Positions 14,128-22,277 of a stretch of DNA of 23,255 bases are shown here, piece after piece (position 1 is the first letter of the stretch; every line of letters starts with the position of its first letter). Made by a program: the position numbers and the translations under genes. Location: assembly GCA_902475375.1 (NCBI GenBank), contig CABRZC010000023.1, forward strand, positions 1 to 23,255, given 5' to 3'. The notes beneath the pieces were generated by a model. That model was given only the letters and a program-made list of their open reading frames with translations, did not search any database and was not told the origin of the DNA. This DNA is from an uncultured Collinsella sp. (GTDB lineage Bacteria; Actinomycetota; Coriobacteriia; Coriobacteriales; Coriobacteriaceae).

Positions 14128-14227
14128 GCGGGCGCCAGAGCGAACAAATTGGCATGAAAAGAGGGCGGCATAGACCTTCTGGTCATGCCGCCCTCTTTGA
14201 ATGACAAGTTGTCGCTCTGGTGCCCGC
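14128..14227. repeat. 100-bp imperfect palindrome enclosing the liv terminator
   Basis: Outer arms 14128-14155 and 14201-14227 are imperfect inverse complements (GCGGGC(G/A)CCAGAGCGA at the outside), with a few mismatches toward the centre. Together with the inner terminator stem this could extend into one long hairpin. It resembles the fba hairpin in size and layout, though not in sequence. Confidence 0.6.
14157..14198 (-). terminator. Terminator of liv operon
   Basis: GAGGGCGGCAT (14161-14171) pairs with ATGCCGCCCTC (14185-14195), extended by GACC-TTCT-GGTC in the centre with one bulge. TTTT follows on the minus strand, and TTT on the plus strand, so it may work both ways. It lies about 75 bp after the livF stop. 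Confidence 0.85.
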
Positions 14228-14270
14228 GCAGCGTCGGCTGGTCCGCCGTTCGGCAGAACGGCGGAACCGC

Positions 14271-14984
14271 CTAACCGCCCAGGTAGGCTTTACGCACGTT
14301 ATCGTCGTGCAGCAGCTCTTGGCCGGTGCCGGTCATGGTGATCTTGCCGGTCTCGAGCACGTAGCCGCGCGTGGCGATCGAAAGTGCCATCTGGGCGTTC
14401 TGCTCGACCAGAAGCACCGTGGTACCGGCCTTGTGCAGGTCCTCGACAATCTGGAAGATCTGCTCGATCAGAATCGGCGCCAGGCCCATGGAGGGCTCAT
14501 CGAGCATGAGCAGCTTGGGATTGCTCATGAGGGCACGGCCCATGACGAGCATCTGCTGCTCGCCGCCAGAAAGGGTGCCGGCCACCTGGCGACGGCGCTC
14601 CTTAAGGCGCGGGAACTGCTCGTAGACGCGCTCGAGTCCCGGAGCCACCGTGGACTTGGGCTGCGTATAGGCGCCCATCTCCAGGTTCTCCTCAACCGTC
14701 ATCTGCAAAAAGGCGCGGCGGCCTTCGGGAACCTGGGCCAGGCCCTTGCCCACCAGCTTGTCGGCGGGCGTGTGGGTAATATCCTCGCCCATGAACTTGA
14801 TAGAACCGGTCTTGGAACGCAAAAGGCCCGAGACGGTCTTGAGCGTCGTTGACTTGCCGGCACCGTTGGCGCCAATCAGGGCCACGATCTCGCCCTCGTT
14901 GACGTTAAAGGAGATGTCCTTGATGGCGTGGATAGCGCCGTACCAGACGTTGATGTTGTAGACGGAAAGCATCGGCTCTGCCAT
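14271..14984 (-). CDS. livF: Branched-chain amino acid ABC transporter ATPase LivF
   Basis: One of two ATPases that power a high-affinity amino acid importer at the inner face of the membrane. The 237 residues show Walker A GANGAGKS (38-45), the LSGGEQQ signature (138-144), Walker B LLMLDEP (158-164) and the switch region LLVEQNAQMAL characteristic of LivF. The length matches the family. Its ATG (14984) directly follows the livG stop codon (14985-14987), and its ribosome site GGGGGAG lies in the end of livG, so the pair is translationally coupled. It is the last gene of the operon. Confidence 0.95.
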   Translation of the reverse strand: MAEPMLSVYNINVWYGAIHAIKDISFNVNEGEIVALIGANGAGKSTTLKTVSGLLRSKTGSIKFMGEDITHTPADKLVGKGLAQVPEGRRAFLQMTVEENLEMGAYTQPKSTVAPGLERVYEQFPRLKERRRQVAGTLSGGEQQMLVMGRALMSNPKLLMLDEPSMGLAPILIEQIFQIVEDLHKAGTTVLLVEQNAQMALSIATRGYVLETGKITMTGTGQELLHDDNVRKAYLGG

Positions 14985-15845
14985 TTAGTTCTCCCCCTTA
15001 TCCTGCTTGCCCAGATACGCCTCGATAACGGCTTCGTTGTTCTGGATTTCCTCTGCCGTGCCCTTGGCGATGACCTTGCCAAAGTTAAGCACGCAGATGC
15101 CCTCGCAGATATTCATGACAAGCGACATATCGTGCTCGATCAGCATGATGGCAATGCCAAAGGTGTCGCGAATCTTTACGATGTTCGCCATGAGCTCCGC
15201 GGTCTCGGACGGATTCATGCCGGCGGCAGGCTCGTCAAGCAGCAGCAACTTGGGATTGGTGGCAAGCGCACGAACGATCTCCAGACGACGCTGGGCGCCA
15301 TAAGGCAGCGAGCCGGCCTGCTCGTTTGCCAGGTGCTCCATATCAAAGATGGACAGCAGTTCCATGGCGCGCTCGTGAGCAGCCTTCTCGTGCTTCCAAT
15401 ACGTCGGCAGGCGCAGCACGCCCTCAAAGCCGGAGTAGCGCTCCTGGTTGTGCAGGCCGACCTTAACGTTATCCTCCACCGTCATGGTGTTGAACAGACG
15501 AATGTTCTGGAAGGTACGGGCAATACCCATGCGGTTGACCTGATAGACCGACTTGCCCGAGGTGTCCTCGCCATCGAGCAGGATGGTGCCGTGCGTAGGC
15601 TGGTACACCTTGGTGAGCAGGTTGAAGACCGTGGTCTTGCCGGCACCGTTGGGGCCGATAAGACCGGCGATCTCAGTCTTGCCGATGGTCAGGCTAAAGT
15701 CATCGACTGCCTTAAGGCCGCCGAATTCAATGCCCAGGTGGATGCACTCGAGCGCCGGGCGCTGGCCCAGGTCGCGGTCGGGAACGATGGCGCCAGAAGG
15801 ATACGGGACCATCTTGCCCTTGTTGAACTCAAATTTACTGGGCAT
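14985..15845 (-). CDS. livG: Branched-chain amino acid ABC transporter ATPase LivG
   Basis: The partner ATPase of LivF. The 286 residues contain Walker A GPNGAGKT (64-71), the LPYGAQRR signature typical of LivG (180-187), Walker B LLLLDEP (200-206) and the H-loop MLIEHDM. An N-terminal extension of about 30 residues precedes the usual start of the ATPase fold. ATG 15845 follows AGGAGGT at 8 nt and overlaps the end of livM by 11 bp; the frame upstream to 15872 lies inside livM and is not used. NPSETAEL in place of the commonest NPxET spacing is normal for this branch. Confidence 0.95.
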   Translation of the reverse strand: MPSKFEFNKGKMVPYPSGAIVPDRDLGQRPALECIHLGIEFGGLKAVDDFSLTIGKTEIAGLIGPNGAGKTTVFNLLTKVYQPTHGTILLDGEDTSGKSVYQVNRMGIARTFQNIRLFNTMTVEDNVKVGLHNQERYSGFEGVLRLPTYWKHEKAAHERAMELLSIFDMEHLANEQAGSLPYGAQRRLEIVRALATNPKLLLLDEPAAGMNPSETAELMANIVKIRDTFGIAIMLIEHDMSLVMNICEGICVLNFGKVIAKGTAEEIQNNEAVIEAYLGKQDKGEN

Positions 15846-16914
15846 CGGCTGCCACCTCCTTCTTGGAAGCAAAGCGGTCCTTGACGCGACCGAAGAACGC
15901 CTTGAGCTGCGGGTTGTTGGTAAAGATCATGACCAAGATCAGCACGATGGCGTAGATGAGCATGCGGTAGTCCGAGAACTGACGGAGCAGCTCGGGAAGC
16001 ACCGTGAGCAGCGCCGCGGCGATAACGGAACCGCGCATATTGCCCAGACCGCCCAGGACCACGAACACCAGAATAAGGATGGACGTGTTGAAGTCGAACT
16101 TAGTGGCGGAAAGCTGCGAGAAGTTACCGCCGAACAGGGCCCCGGCGGCACCGGCGAGGGCAGCAGAAACCACGAAGGCGATCATGCGGTACTGGGTGAC
16201 GGAGATGCCCACGGACTCGGCTGCAATCTTGTTGTCGCGCACGGCCATAATGGCACGGCCGGTACGGCTGCGAACCAGGTTGAGCACGATCACGAGTGCG
16301 ACCATGACCAGGATGGCGCCGGCAAGGAAGGTCGAATAGGTCGACACGCCCGATGCGCCCTGGGCACCCTTGATGATGGCGGTGCCGTCCTCGAGCAGGT
16401 GCAGGTCGTCGATCGTGGAGTTACCCGTGATGTTAAAGATCACATGCAGGCCGCGGGAGTCGACGCCCACGATAAGGCAGGTGACGATCTCTTTGATGAT
16501 CTCGCCAAAAGCCAGGGTCACGATGGCCAGGTAGTCACCGCTCAGGCGAAGGACCGGGATACCAATCAAAAAGCCCAAGATGGCAGCGGCGATAGCGCCG
16601 ACCACAATGCTGATGATCAGACGCATCGGGTCGGACGGAACGGCGCTCTCGAGCGCGACGGCGGTAACGATGCCCGTGTAGGCACCGACACTCATAAAGC
16701 CCGCATGGCCCAGCGACAGGTCGCCCGCGATGCCGACGACGAGGTTGAGGGAAATGGCCATAACGATGTAGGCCGTGATGGGAACCAGCTGGCCGGCGAT
16801 CATGCGCGGGATCATATGGTTAGACTGCATAAAGAACACGATGGCAAATGCCACGATGCACATGGCATACGTAACAAAGTCGTGACGCGTCTGCTTGTCT
16901 TTAAGAAACTTCAT
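15835..16914 (-). CDS. livM: Branched-chain amino acid ABC permease LivM
   Basis: The larger membrane subunit of the Liv importer, 359 residues with about nine to ten hydrophobic segments. The motif SLGHAGFMSVGAYTG, the coupling loop MAVRDNKIAAESVGIS and the late GGLGNMRGSVIAA are typical of LivM. I prefer ATG 16914, with AGGTG 6 nt upstream. A GTG at 16923, directly after the livH stop, is the alternative and adds three residues. The gene follows livH without a gap and overlaps livG. Substrate cannot be deduced from the permease. Confidence 0.93.
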   Translation of the reverse strand: MKFLKDKQTRHDFVTYAMCIVAFAIVFFMQSNHMIPRMIAGQLVPITAYIVMAISLNLVVGIAGDLSLGHAGFMSVGAYTGIVTAVALESAVPSDPMRLIISIVVGAIAAAILGFLIGIPVLRLSGDYLAIVTLAFGEIIKEIVTCLIVGVDSRGLHVIFNITGNSTIDDLHLLEDGTAIIKGAQGASGVSTYSTFLAGAILVMVALVIVLNLVRSRTGRAIMAVRDNKIAAESVGISVTQYRMIAFVVSAALAGAAGALFGGNFSQLSATKFDFNTSILILVFVVLGGLGNMRGSVIAAALLTVLPELLRQFSDYRMLIYAIVLILVMIFTNNPQLKAFFGRVKDRFASKKEVAADAQ

Positions 16915-16923
16915 AACGCTCAC

Positions 16924-17805
16924 CTACACCTTCTCGGGGACGTACTTGCCCAAGAGGCCGGCAGGCTTGACGAGCAGGACGATGATCAAAACACCAAAGA
17001 CGATGGAGTTGGCAAGGCTCGTGGAAATGTATGCCTGCGCCATCGCCTCGATGATGCCGATGAGGATGCCACCGACAAAGGCACCGGGGATGGAGCCGAT
17101 GCCGCCGAAAACGGCAGCGTCGAAGGCCTTGATGCCAGGCATGGCGCCCGTGGTGGGCTGCAGGACCGGCGAGTAGGAGCACAGGAGCACACCGGCGATG
17201 GCGGCAAGGGCGGAACCGATGGCAAACGTCATCGAGATGGTGCGGTTGACGTTGATGCCCATGAGCTGAGCGGCGGCCTTGTCCTCGGACACGGCGCGCA
17301 TGGCTTTGCCCATCTTGGTCTTACCTGTAAAGAACATCAGACCGGCCATGATAACCAGGCAGGCGACGATGGTGACGAGCGAGACGGCGCTTACGTTGAA
17401 CTTGGCCAAGAACTCCGGCACCTGGAAGGTGACGAGCGAAGTGAAGTTCTTGGGCGTGGCGCCCCACAGAAGCTGCGCGGCGTTCTGCAGGAAGTAAGAC
17501 ACGCCGATGGCCGTGATCAGAACGGCCAGAGGGCCCGCCTGGCGCAGCGGCTTGTATGCCAGACCCTCGATGAGAACACCGAGAACCGTGCAGACCACAC
17601 AAGAGAGAACTACAGATGCCCAGCCCGGGAGGCCGAGATACGACGTGGCACAGAACGAGACATAGGCACCGACCATGATGACGTCGCCGTGAGCGAAGTT
17701 GAGCATCTTGGCGATACCGTAGACCATGGTGTAGCCCAACGCGATGATGGCGTAGACGCTGCCCATGGACAGGCCGTTGACCAGGTATTGGATAAAGACC
17801 GTCAT
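16924..17805 (-). CDS. livH: Branched-chain amino acid ABC permease LivH
   Basis: The smaller membrane subunit, 293 residues with about eight hydrophobic segments. The N-terminal region with GYTMVYG and LNFAHGD, the coupling loop MRAVSEDKAAAQLMGIN and the FDAAVFGGIGSIPGAFVGG stretch are strong LivH marks. I start at ATG 17805, with a G-rich ribosome site (AGGGGG) 9 nt upstream. The frame runs open to 17898 but through the intercistronic hairpins, so longer starts are rejected. It lies 139 bp downstream of the second livK. Confidence 0.94.
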   Translation of the reverse strand: MTVFIQYLVNGLSMGSVYAIIALGYTMVYGIAKMLNFAHGDVIMVGAYVSFCATSYLGLPGWASVVLSCVVCTVLGVLIEGLAYKPLRQAGPLAVLITAIGVSYFLQNAAQLLWGATPKNFTSLVTFQVPEFLAKFNVSAVSLVTIVACLVIMAGLMFFTGKTKMGKAMRAVSEDKAAAQLMGINVNRTISMTFAIGSALAAIAGVLLCSYSPVLQPTTGAMPGIKAFDAAVFGGIGSIPGAFVGGILIGIIEAMAQAYISTSLANSIVFGVLIIVLLVKPAGLLGKYVPEKV

Positions 17806-17851
17806 GTTCCACATCCCCCTTTCGAATAGGTTTCCAGTTGATGTATGAAAC

Positions 17852-17871
17852 AGGGACGTTACACTGTCCCT
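17852..17871 (-). promoter_or_regulatory. Small hairpin upstream of livH
   Basis: AGGGAC and GTCCCT form a 6-bp stem with an 8-nt loop and are followed by GTTT on the minus strand. It is the third structured element between livK and livH and lies about 47 bp before the livH start. Confidence 0.4.
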
Positions 17872-17881
17872 AGATACCAAG

Positions 17882-17913
17882 CAAGCAGGGAAGGCCAAAA
17901 CCTCCCCTGCTTG
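17882..17913 (-). promoter_or_regulatory. Stable intercistronic hairpin between livK and livH
   Basis: A 13-bp stem (17882-17894 with 17901-17913, one G-T pair) closes a 6-nt loop. There is no U-tract, so it more likely blocks 3' exonucleases and stabilises the livK message than terminates it. Confidence 0.6.
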
Positions 17914-17918
17914 GGATC

Positions 17919-17940
17919 AAAACCGCTCTATATAAGGCGG
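17919..17940 (-). terminator. Leaky terminator after second livK
   Basis: CCGC...GCGG arms with a weak inner TATA stem (17923-17940) are followed by TTTT on the minus strand, starting 4 bp after the livK stop codon. The stem is weak, consistent with partial read-through into livHMGF. Confidence 0.45.
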
Positions 17941-17944
17941 CCTA

Positions 17945-19132
17945 TTAGGCCTGTACGTACTTGCCGTCGGTAATGACGTACGCCGTCGGGTCCTTCTGGA
18001 CCTGACCCTTGTCGTTCCAGGAGAGCTTGCCAGTCAGGCCGTCAACGGTAATGTTGCGCATGGCCTCGGGCAGCTTCTCGGCAACCTCGGTGGGGTCGGC
18101 GTCGACGCCCAGGCCGGCCTCCTTGAGAGCCTCGACCACAGCATGCACGCCGTCGTAGGCGTCGGCGGCAAACTGGTCGGGGGTATCGCCGTACTTATCC
18201 TTGTAAGCGTTGACAAAGTCGGCGTTCTTCTCGTCGTCGGCGGAGAACGGGGTCATGAGTAGCAGACCCTCGGCAAGAGAGGTGTCGAAGCCCTCAACGC
18301 CCAGGATGCCGTCCATGCCGTCGCAGCCCATCATCTTGACGTCGTAGCCCATGTCCTTGGCGTTCTTGAGCAGGACGGACGCCGGCGTGTAGTAGATCGG
18401 CGCAAAGATCATGGTGGCGCCTGCCTGCTTGGCCTTGGTCAGCTGGTTGGTAAAGCTCGTGGCGGAGTCGTCCTTAAAGGTCTCCTCGTCGACAATCTCA
18501 AGCTTAGACTTAGCGGCCTGGGCCTTAAAGGAATCTGCGATGCCCGAAGAATAGGCGTCGCCGGAGTTATAGAACAGCACGAACTTCTCGTTCGCATACT
18601 TCTCTGCCAGGAACTTGGCAGCGTTGACACCTTGGTTGGGGTCGGTAAAGCAAACCTGGAAGACGCAATCCTTGCCCTTGGTAACGTCCTCGGAGGACGC
18701 GGACGGGGTGATCATGAACGTCTCGGGGTCGTTGCCGCACTCGGCGGCAACGGCGACCGACGCACCCGTGGTGGTCGGACCGACGAGGGCCTGCATGCCC
18801 CAGTCGAGCAGGGTGTTGAAGGCGTTGACGGCCTTCTCGCCGTCAGCCTGGTCGTCCTCGGCCTTGCTGACAAGCGGCAGCTCCTTAGTCGAGAAATCCT
18901 TGCAGCCAAGCTCGACAGCCTGTGTAACGGACTTGCCGTAGGACGCGTTGGCGCCGGTCAGCGGGCCGATGGTACCGATCTTAAACGAAGCGTCGCTCGA
19001 AGCGGAACCGCTGTCGCCGCCGTTGGAGGAGCAACCAGCTAGAATGGACATCGCCCCCAGACCTGCTGCGCTCGCGATAACGCTCCTGCGATTCATAACA
19101 GGGTTCAATGACTTACCGGTGAGGCTCGACAT
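17945..19132 (-). CDS. livK: Substrate-binding lipoprotein LivK, proximal copy
   Basis: Periplasmic-binding-type protein anchored outside the membrane that delivers ligand to LivHM. The 395-residue precursor has NRRSVIASAAGLGAMS and then the lipobox LAGC with Cys34, so it is a lipoprotein; the twin arginines fit a possible Tat signal. The mature part follows the type I LivK fold: FKIGTIGPLTGANASYGKS near the start, and SADDEKNADFVNAYKDKYG and QFAADAYDGVHA late. ATG 19132 has GGAGA 5 nt upstream; an internal ATG (19096) is possible. It is closely similar to the upstream copy along its length. Ligand is unknown: branched-chain amino acids by family, but other amino acids or peptides are possible. 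Confidence 0.92.
   Translation of the reverse strand: MSSLTGKSLNPVMNRRSVIASAAGLGAMSILAGCSSNGGDSGSASSDASFKIGTIGPLTGANASYGKSVTQAVELGCKDFSTKELPLVSKAEDDQADGEKAVNAFNTLLDWGMQALVGPTTTGASVAVAAECGNDPETFMITPSASSEDVTKGKDCVFQVCFTDPNQGVNAAKFLAEKYANEKFVLFYNSGDAYSSGIADSFKAQAAKSKLEIVDEETFKDDSATSFTNQLTKAKQAGATMIFAPIYYTPASVLLKNAKDMGYDVKMMGCDGMDGILGVEGFDTSLAEGLLLMTPFSADDEKNADFVNAYKDKYGDTPDQFAADAYDGVHAVVEALKEAGLGVDADPTEVAEKLPEAMRNITVDGLTGKLSWNDKGQVQKDPTAYVITDGKYVQA
18348..18409 (-). repeat. 62-bp tract identical in both livK genes, copy 1
   Basis: Identical at every base to 19807-19868. It encodes the IFAPIYYTPASVLLKNAKDMG part of both proteins, while flanking sequence differs at many third positions. Suggests recent duplication followed by divergence, or gene conversion. 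Confidence 0.85.
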
Positions 19133-19293
19133 GCGGCTCTCCTCTCAAATCTCGTCGGGTTTCGGTTACCCGACAGGCCATCCTTCGCCGTGTTCGGCGT
19201 TCGCAAAATACTAGACGCTTTAGTTAAGGAAAGTGGCGATTATTTCAACTTTTCTTTGGATTTGTTCGTTTATCCATAATTCTGCGTATTTCT

Positions 19294-19335
19294 ATTACTT
19301 TATGCAGTAATGCCACTTTATTGTGTGAAAGTAAT
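19294..19335. promoter_or_regulatory. Inverted and direct ATTACT/AGTAAT half-sites
   Basis: ATTACT (19294-19299) and AGTAAT (19306-19311) form a dyad with a 6-nt centre, and AGTAAT recurs at 19330-19335. They lie in the AT-rich 271-bp region between the two livK genes, which otherwise holds no gene. TTGAAA on the minus strand nearer livK may be part of a promoter. Candidate operator only. Confidence 0.3.
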
Positions 19336-19403
19336 GTTTCCGTTCTGTTACAGGCGTCCCTGCCCTGAATAAAACGGCCTCACCGGTCGCGCTTTATGCG
19401 CAC

Positions 19404-20570
19404 TTAGGCGGCGATGTACTTGCCGTCCTGAATCACATAGGCTGTGGCGGGCTTTTCGACCTGGCCCTCGTCATTCCACGTCAGCTCGCCTGTCAGGCCC
19501 TCGATCTTGATCTTGCGCATGGCGCGGGCAAGGTCGCCGGCAATGTCGGCACCGTCAGCCGAAATGTCAATCCCCGCCCTATCGATAGCCTCGGCGATGG
19601 CGTGGACGCAATCGTAAGCGTCGGCGGCAAACTGGTTGGGCGTCTCGTCGTAGGCATCCTTATAGGCCTTGACGAAGTCGGCATTCTTCTCATCGTCAGC
19701 AGAGAACGGGGTCATGAGCAGCACACCCTCGGCAAGAGAGGTATCGAAGCCCTCAACGGAGAGCAGGCCGTCCATGCCGTCGGTGCCCATAAGCGTCATG
19801 TCGTATCCCATGTCCTTGGCGTTCTTGAGCAGGACGGACGCCGGCGTGTAGTAGATCGGCGCAAAGATGAGCGTGGCGCCGGCCTCCTTGGCCTTGGTGA
19901 GCTGGTTGGTAAAGCTTGTGGAAGAGTCGTCCTTAAAGGTCTCGGTATCGACGATGTCGAGCTTGGACGCCTTGGCCTGCTCGGCAAAAGCGTCGGCAAC
20001 GCCCGAGCTATACGTATCGCCGGAGTTGTAGAACAGGGCGATCTTGGCATCCGCGTACTTCTCGGCCAAGAACTTCGCGGCGCTGGCGCCCATGGTGGGA
20101 TCGGTGAAGCAAACCTGGAAAACCGTGGTCTTATCCTTGGTAACGTCGAGCGACGAGGCCGAAGGCGTGACCATGAGCATATCGTCGGCGATCTCGCCCG
20201 AGACAGCGACGGCGGCACCGGTGGTGACGGGGCCGACGAGCGCCTGCATGCCCCAGTCGCACAAGGTATTGAAGGCGTTGATGGCCTTCTCGCCGTCAGC
20301 GACGTCGTCCTCAGACTTAAGCGAGAGTTTGAGGTCCTTGGTCGAAAAATCCTTGGCGGCGAGCTTGGCACCCTTCTCGGCCGAAACGCCATAGGTTGCC
20401 GCGGCGCCGGTCAGAGGGCCGATGACACCGATCTTGAAGGTCTTGCCGTCATCGGCGGAGCCGCCGTCCGAGCCACCCGACGAGCAACCAGCGAGTGCCG
20501 CGGTGCTACCGAACGCCGCGGCGCCAGCCAAGAAACTCCTGCGGTTAAGTACGTTGTTGATGCTAAACAT
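19404..20570 (-). CDS. livK: Substrate-binding lipoprotein LivK, distal copy
   Basis: First gene of the transporter cluster, paralogous to the downstream livK. The 388-residue precursor starts with LNRRSFLAGAAAFGS and the lipobox LAGC (Cys29). NRRSFLA closely fits a Tat signal motif, so export of a folded lipoprotein is plausible. The mature part shares FKIGVIGPLTGAAATYG, KSEDDVADGEKAINAFNTL and QFAADAYDCVHA with its partner. ATG 20570 follows GGGGGA at about 5 nt; the frame to 20636 has no ribosome site. The two copies may bind different ligands and share LivHMGF. A promoter is expected in 20571-20820, the region shared with hom, but no convincing pair of boxes was found for this direction. 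Confidence 0.92.
   Translation of the reverse strand: MFSINNVLNRRSFLAGAAAFGSTAALAGCSSGGSDGGSADDGKTFKIGVIGPLTGAAATYGVSAEKGAKLAAKDFSTKDLKLSLKSEDDVADGEKAINAFNTLCDWGMQALVGPVTTGAAVAVSGEIADDMLMVTPSASSLDVTKDKTTVFQVCFTDPTMGASAAKFLAEKYADAKIALFYNSGDTYSSGVADAFAEQAKASKLDIVDTETFKDDSSTSFTNQLTKAKEAGATLIFAPIYYTPASVLLKNAKDMGYDMTLMGTDGMDGLLSVEGFDTSLAEGVLLMTPFSADDEKNADFVKAYKDAYDETPNQFAADAYDCVHAIAEAIDRAGIDISADGADIAGDLARAMRKIKIEGLTGELTWNDEGQVEKPATAYVIQDGKYIAA
19807..19868 (-). repeat. 62-bp tract identical in both livK genes, copy 2
   Basis: Exact match to 18348-18409, inside the distal livK gene. Confidence 0.85.
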
Positions 20571-20760
20571 GGTGTCCCCCTTTTCGCTGGCCGCGGTGCG
20601 GCCGTCTTGCGGTACAGGGCAAACCTTATGGTGCAAACGTTGACAGTTTGTTACGGAAGTTCGTTTGTAGCGAGCGTGTTTCCAATGTTTCCGCAGCGTT
20701 TCGGGGGTGGCGTTTTATGCTGCTCCCGCTGCCAGGCAAGCACGCGCCCGCACTTCACGC

Positions 20761-20766
20761 TAGAAT
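20761..20766 (+). promoter_or_regulatory. hom: Candidate -10 for hom
   Basis: TAGAAT matches five of six positions of the -10 consensus and would start a leader of about 48 nt. No good -35 is found 16-18 nt upstream. No leader peptide rich in threonine or methionine codons is seen. Confidence 0.3.
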
Positions 20767-20820
20767 GCACTCAACCTTTAAGCGGTTAATCCATCCATAA
20801 GATGCACGAAGGAGCTATCT

Positions 20821-22164
20821 ATGAGCGAACCCCTGCGCACCGTGAACGTCGGCCTCATCGGTCTGGGAACCGTCGGCGGCGGCGTGGCCCGTCTGATCAA
20901 GAGCCACCACGATGAGTACCTGGCCGCCTACGGCATCGACCTTAAGCTGACCCGCGCCTGCGCGCTTGCCTGGGAGCAGGCCGAAGCCGCCGGTATTGAG
21001 CGCGAGGCCTTTACGAGCGACTGGCACGACGTCGTCACCGACCCCGCCGTCGATATCGTCGTCGAGCTCATCGGCGGCGAGCACCCCGCGACCGAAATCT
21101 TCACCACCGCCTTCGAGAACGGCAAGCACGTCGTCTCTGCCAACAAGGCCCTGCTGGGCCGTCATGTCGAGACGCTCGCCGAGAAGGCGCGCGCGTGCGG
21201 CGTGCAGATTAAGTGCGAGGCCAGCTGCGGCGGCGGCATCCCCATTGTCAGCACGCTCGAGCACGACCTGGTGGGCAACAAGATCCTGACCATCGCTGGC
21301 ATTCTCAACGGCACCACCAACTACATCCTGTCGCGCATGGACGCCGAGGGCGCCGATTACGCTGACGTGCTCGCCGACGCCCAGGCAAAGGGCTATGCCG
21401 AGGCCGACCCGTCCGCCGACGTCGACGGCTTCGACGCCGCCAGCAAGACGGCAATCCTCGCTTCCATCGGCTTTGGCACCCGTGTGACCACCGACGATGT
21501 CTACCAGCAGGGTATCCGTACCATCGGCGCCGAGGACATTGCCCAGGCCCGCGAGCTCGGCTATACCATCAAGCTGCTGGGCATCGCACGCAACACCGAC
21601 GCTGGCGTCGACGTCCGCGTGCATCCCACGCTGATCCCCGCCGACCACATGCTTGCCAAGGTCAACGGCGCCATGAACGCCGTCTACGTGGTGGGCGACG
21701 CCGTGGGCGAGACCATGTTCTACGGCGCGGGCGCAGGCTCCTTCCCCACCGCAAGTGCCGTCGTGGGCGACATCCTGTCGCTCTCCGAGCAGATCAGCCG
21801 CGGCGTGGCTCCGCTGCCCGAGATTGAGCCCTATGGCCACAACCTCGCCTTTAAGCCCATGGACGAGCTCCAGACCAAGTACTATGTGCGCCTGAAGGTC
21901 GCCGACCGCGTGGGCGCCCTGTCCGAGACGGTCGACATCTTTGCCAAGCACAACATCTCGATCTCGCTCATCAACCAGGTCGAGGACGGCAAGTCGGGCG
22001 TCAGCGATGCCTGCTCGGTCATCTTCCTGACGCACCGCGCGCTCGAGAAGGACGTCCAGGCTGCCGCCGCCGAGCTTGCCAGCGTCGACTGCGTGGCCGA
22101 GGTCGCCAACGTCCTGCGCATCGAGGACGTCGAGGCTTGGACCGAAGGCGTCATGGCCAACTAG
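20821..22164 (+). CDS. hom: Homoserine dehydrogenase with ACT domain
   Basis: Reduces aspartate semialdehyde to homoserine with NAD(P)H, the branch point to threonine and methionine. The 447 residues contain a Rossmann nucleotide-binding site GLGTVGGGV (14-22), SANKALL (106-112), GILNGTTNYIL (160-170), DVDGFDAASK (200-209) with a likely catalytic lysine at its end, and a C-terminal ACT domain (about 353-430; RLKVADRVGALSET). The ACT domain implies feedback control, usually by threonine. It is a stand-alone enzyme with no aspartokinase fusion. ATG 20821 follows AAGGAG at 6 nt. It is divergent from the livK operon and ends at a strong terminator; no thrC or thrB is adjacent. Confidence 0.96.
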   Translation: MSEPLRTVNVGLIGLGTVGGGVARLIKSHHDEYLAAYGIDLKLTRACALAWEQAEAAGIEREAFTSDWHDVVTDPAVDIVVELIGGEHPATEIFTTAFENGKHVVSANKALLGRHVETLAEKARACGVQIKCEASCGGGIPIVSTLEHDLVGNKILTIAGILNGTTNYILSRMDAEGADYADVLADAQAKGYAEADPSADVDGFDAASKTAILASIGFGTRVTTDDVYQQGIRTIGAEDIAQARELGYTIKLLGIARNTDAGVDVRVHPTLIPADHMLAKVNGAMNAVYVVGDAVGETMFYGAGAGSFPTASAVVGDILSLSEQISRGVAPLPEIEPYGHNLAFKPMDELQTKYYVRLKVADRVGALSETVDIFAKHNISISLINQVEDGKSGVSDACSVIFLTHRALEKDVQAAAAELASVDCVAEVANVLRIEDVEAWTEGVMAN

Positions 22165-22196
22165 TTCGGTTCTCGCCATACGACATATATGTTTGA

Positions 22197-22232
22197 GGGG
22201 CTCCCGTCCGGTCTTGGACGGGAGCCCCTTTT
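22197..22232 (+). terminator. Terminator of hom
   Basis: Perfect 13-bp stem: GGGGCTCCCGTCC (22197-22209) with its inverse complement (22216-22228), a 6-nt loop GGTCTT and a TTTT tail. It lies 32 bp after the hom stop. Confidence 0.92.
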
Positions 22233-22277
22233 GCTTGCCCGCTCGGAGCGCATTGACGCGGCCAGCGTTTGAACAAC

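Noticed and set aside
15553..17829. 758-residue open frame on the plus strand
   Set aside because: It is antisense to livG, livM and livH, whose protein motifs are unmistakable. Its low-complexity, Asp/Gly/His-rich translation is typical of the complement of GC-rich genes.
17806..17898. Longer LivH N-terminus
   Set aside because: It would be encoded through intercistronic hairpins, and conserved LivH sequence begins at the ATG at 17805.
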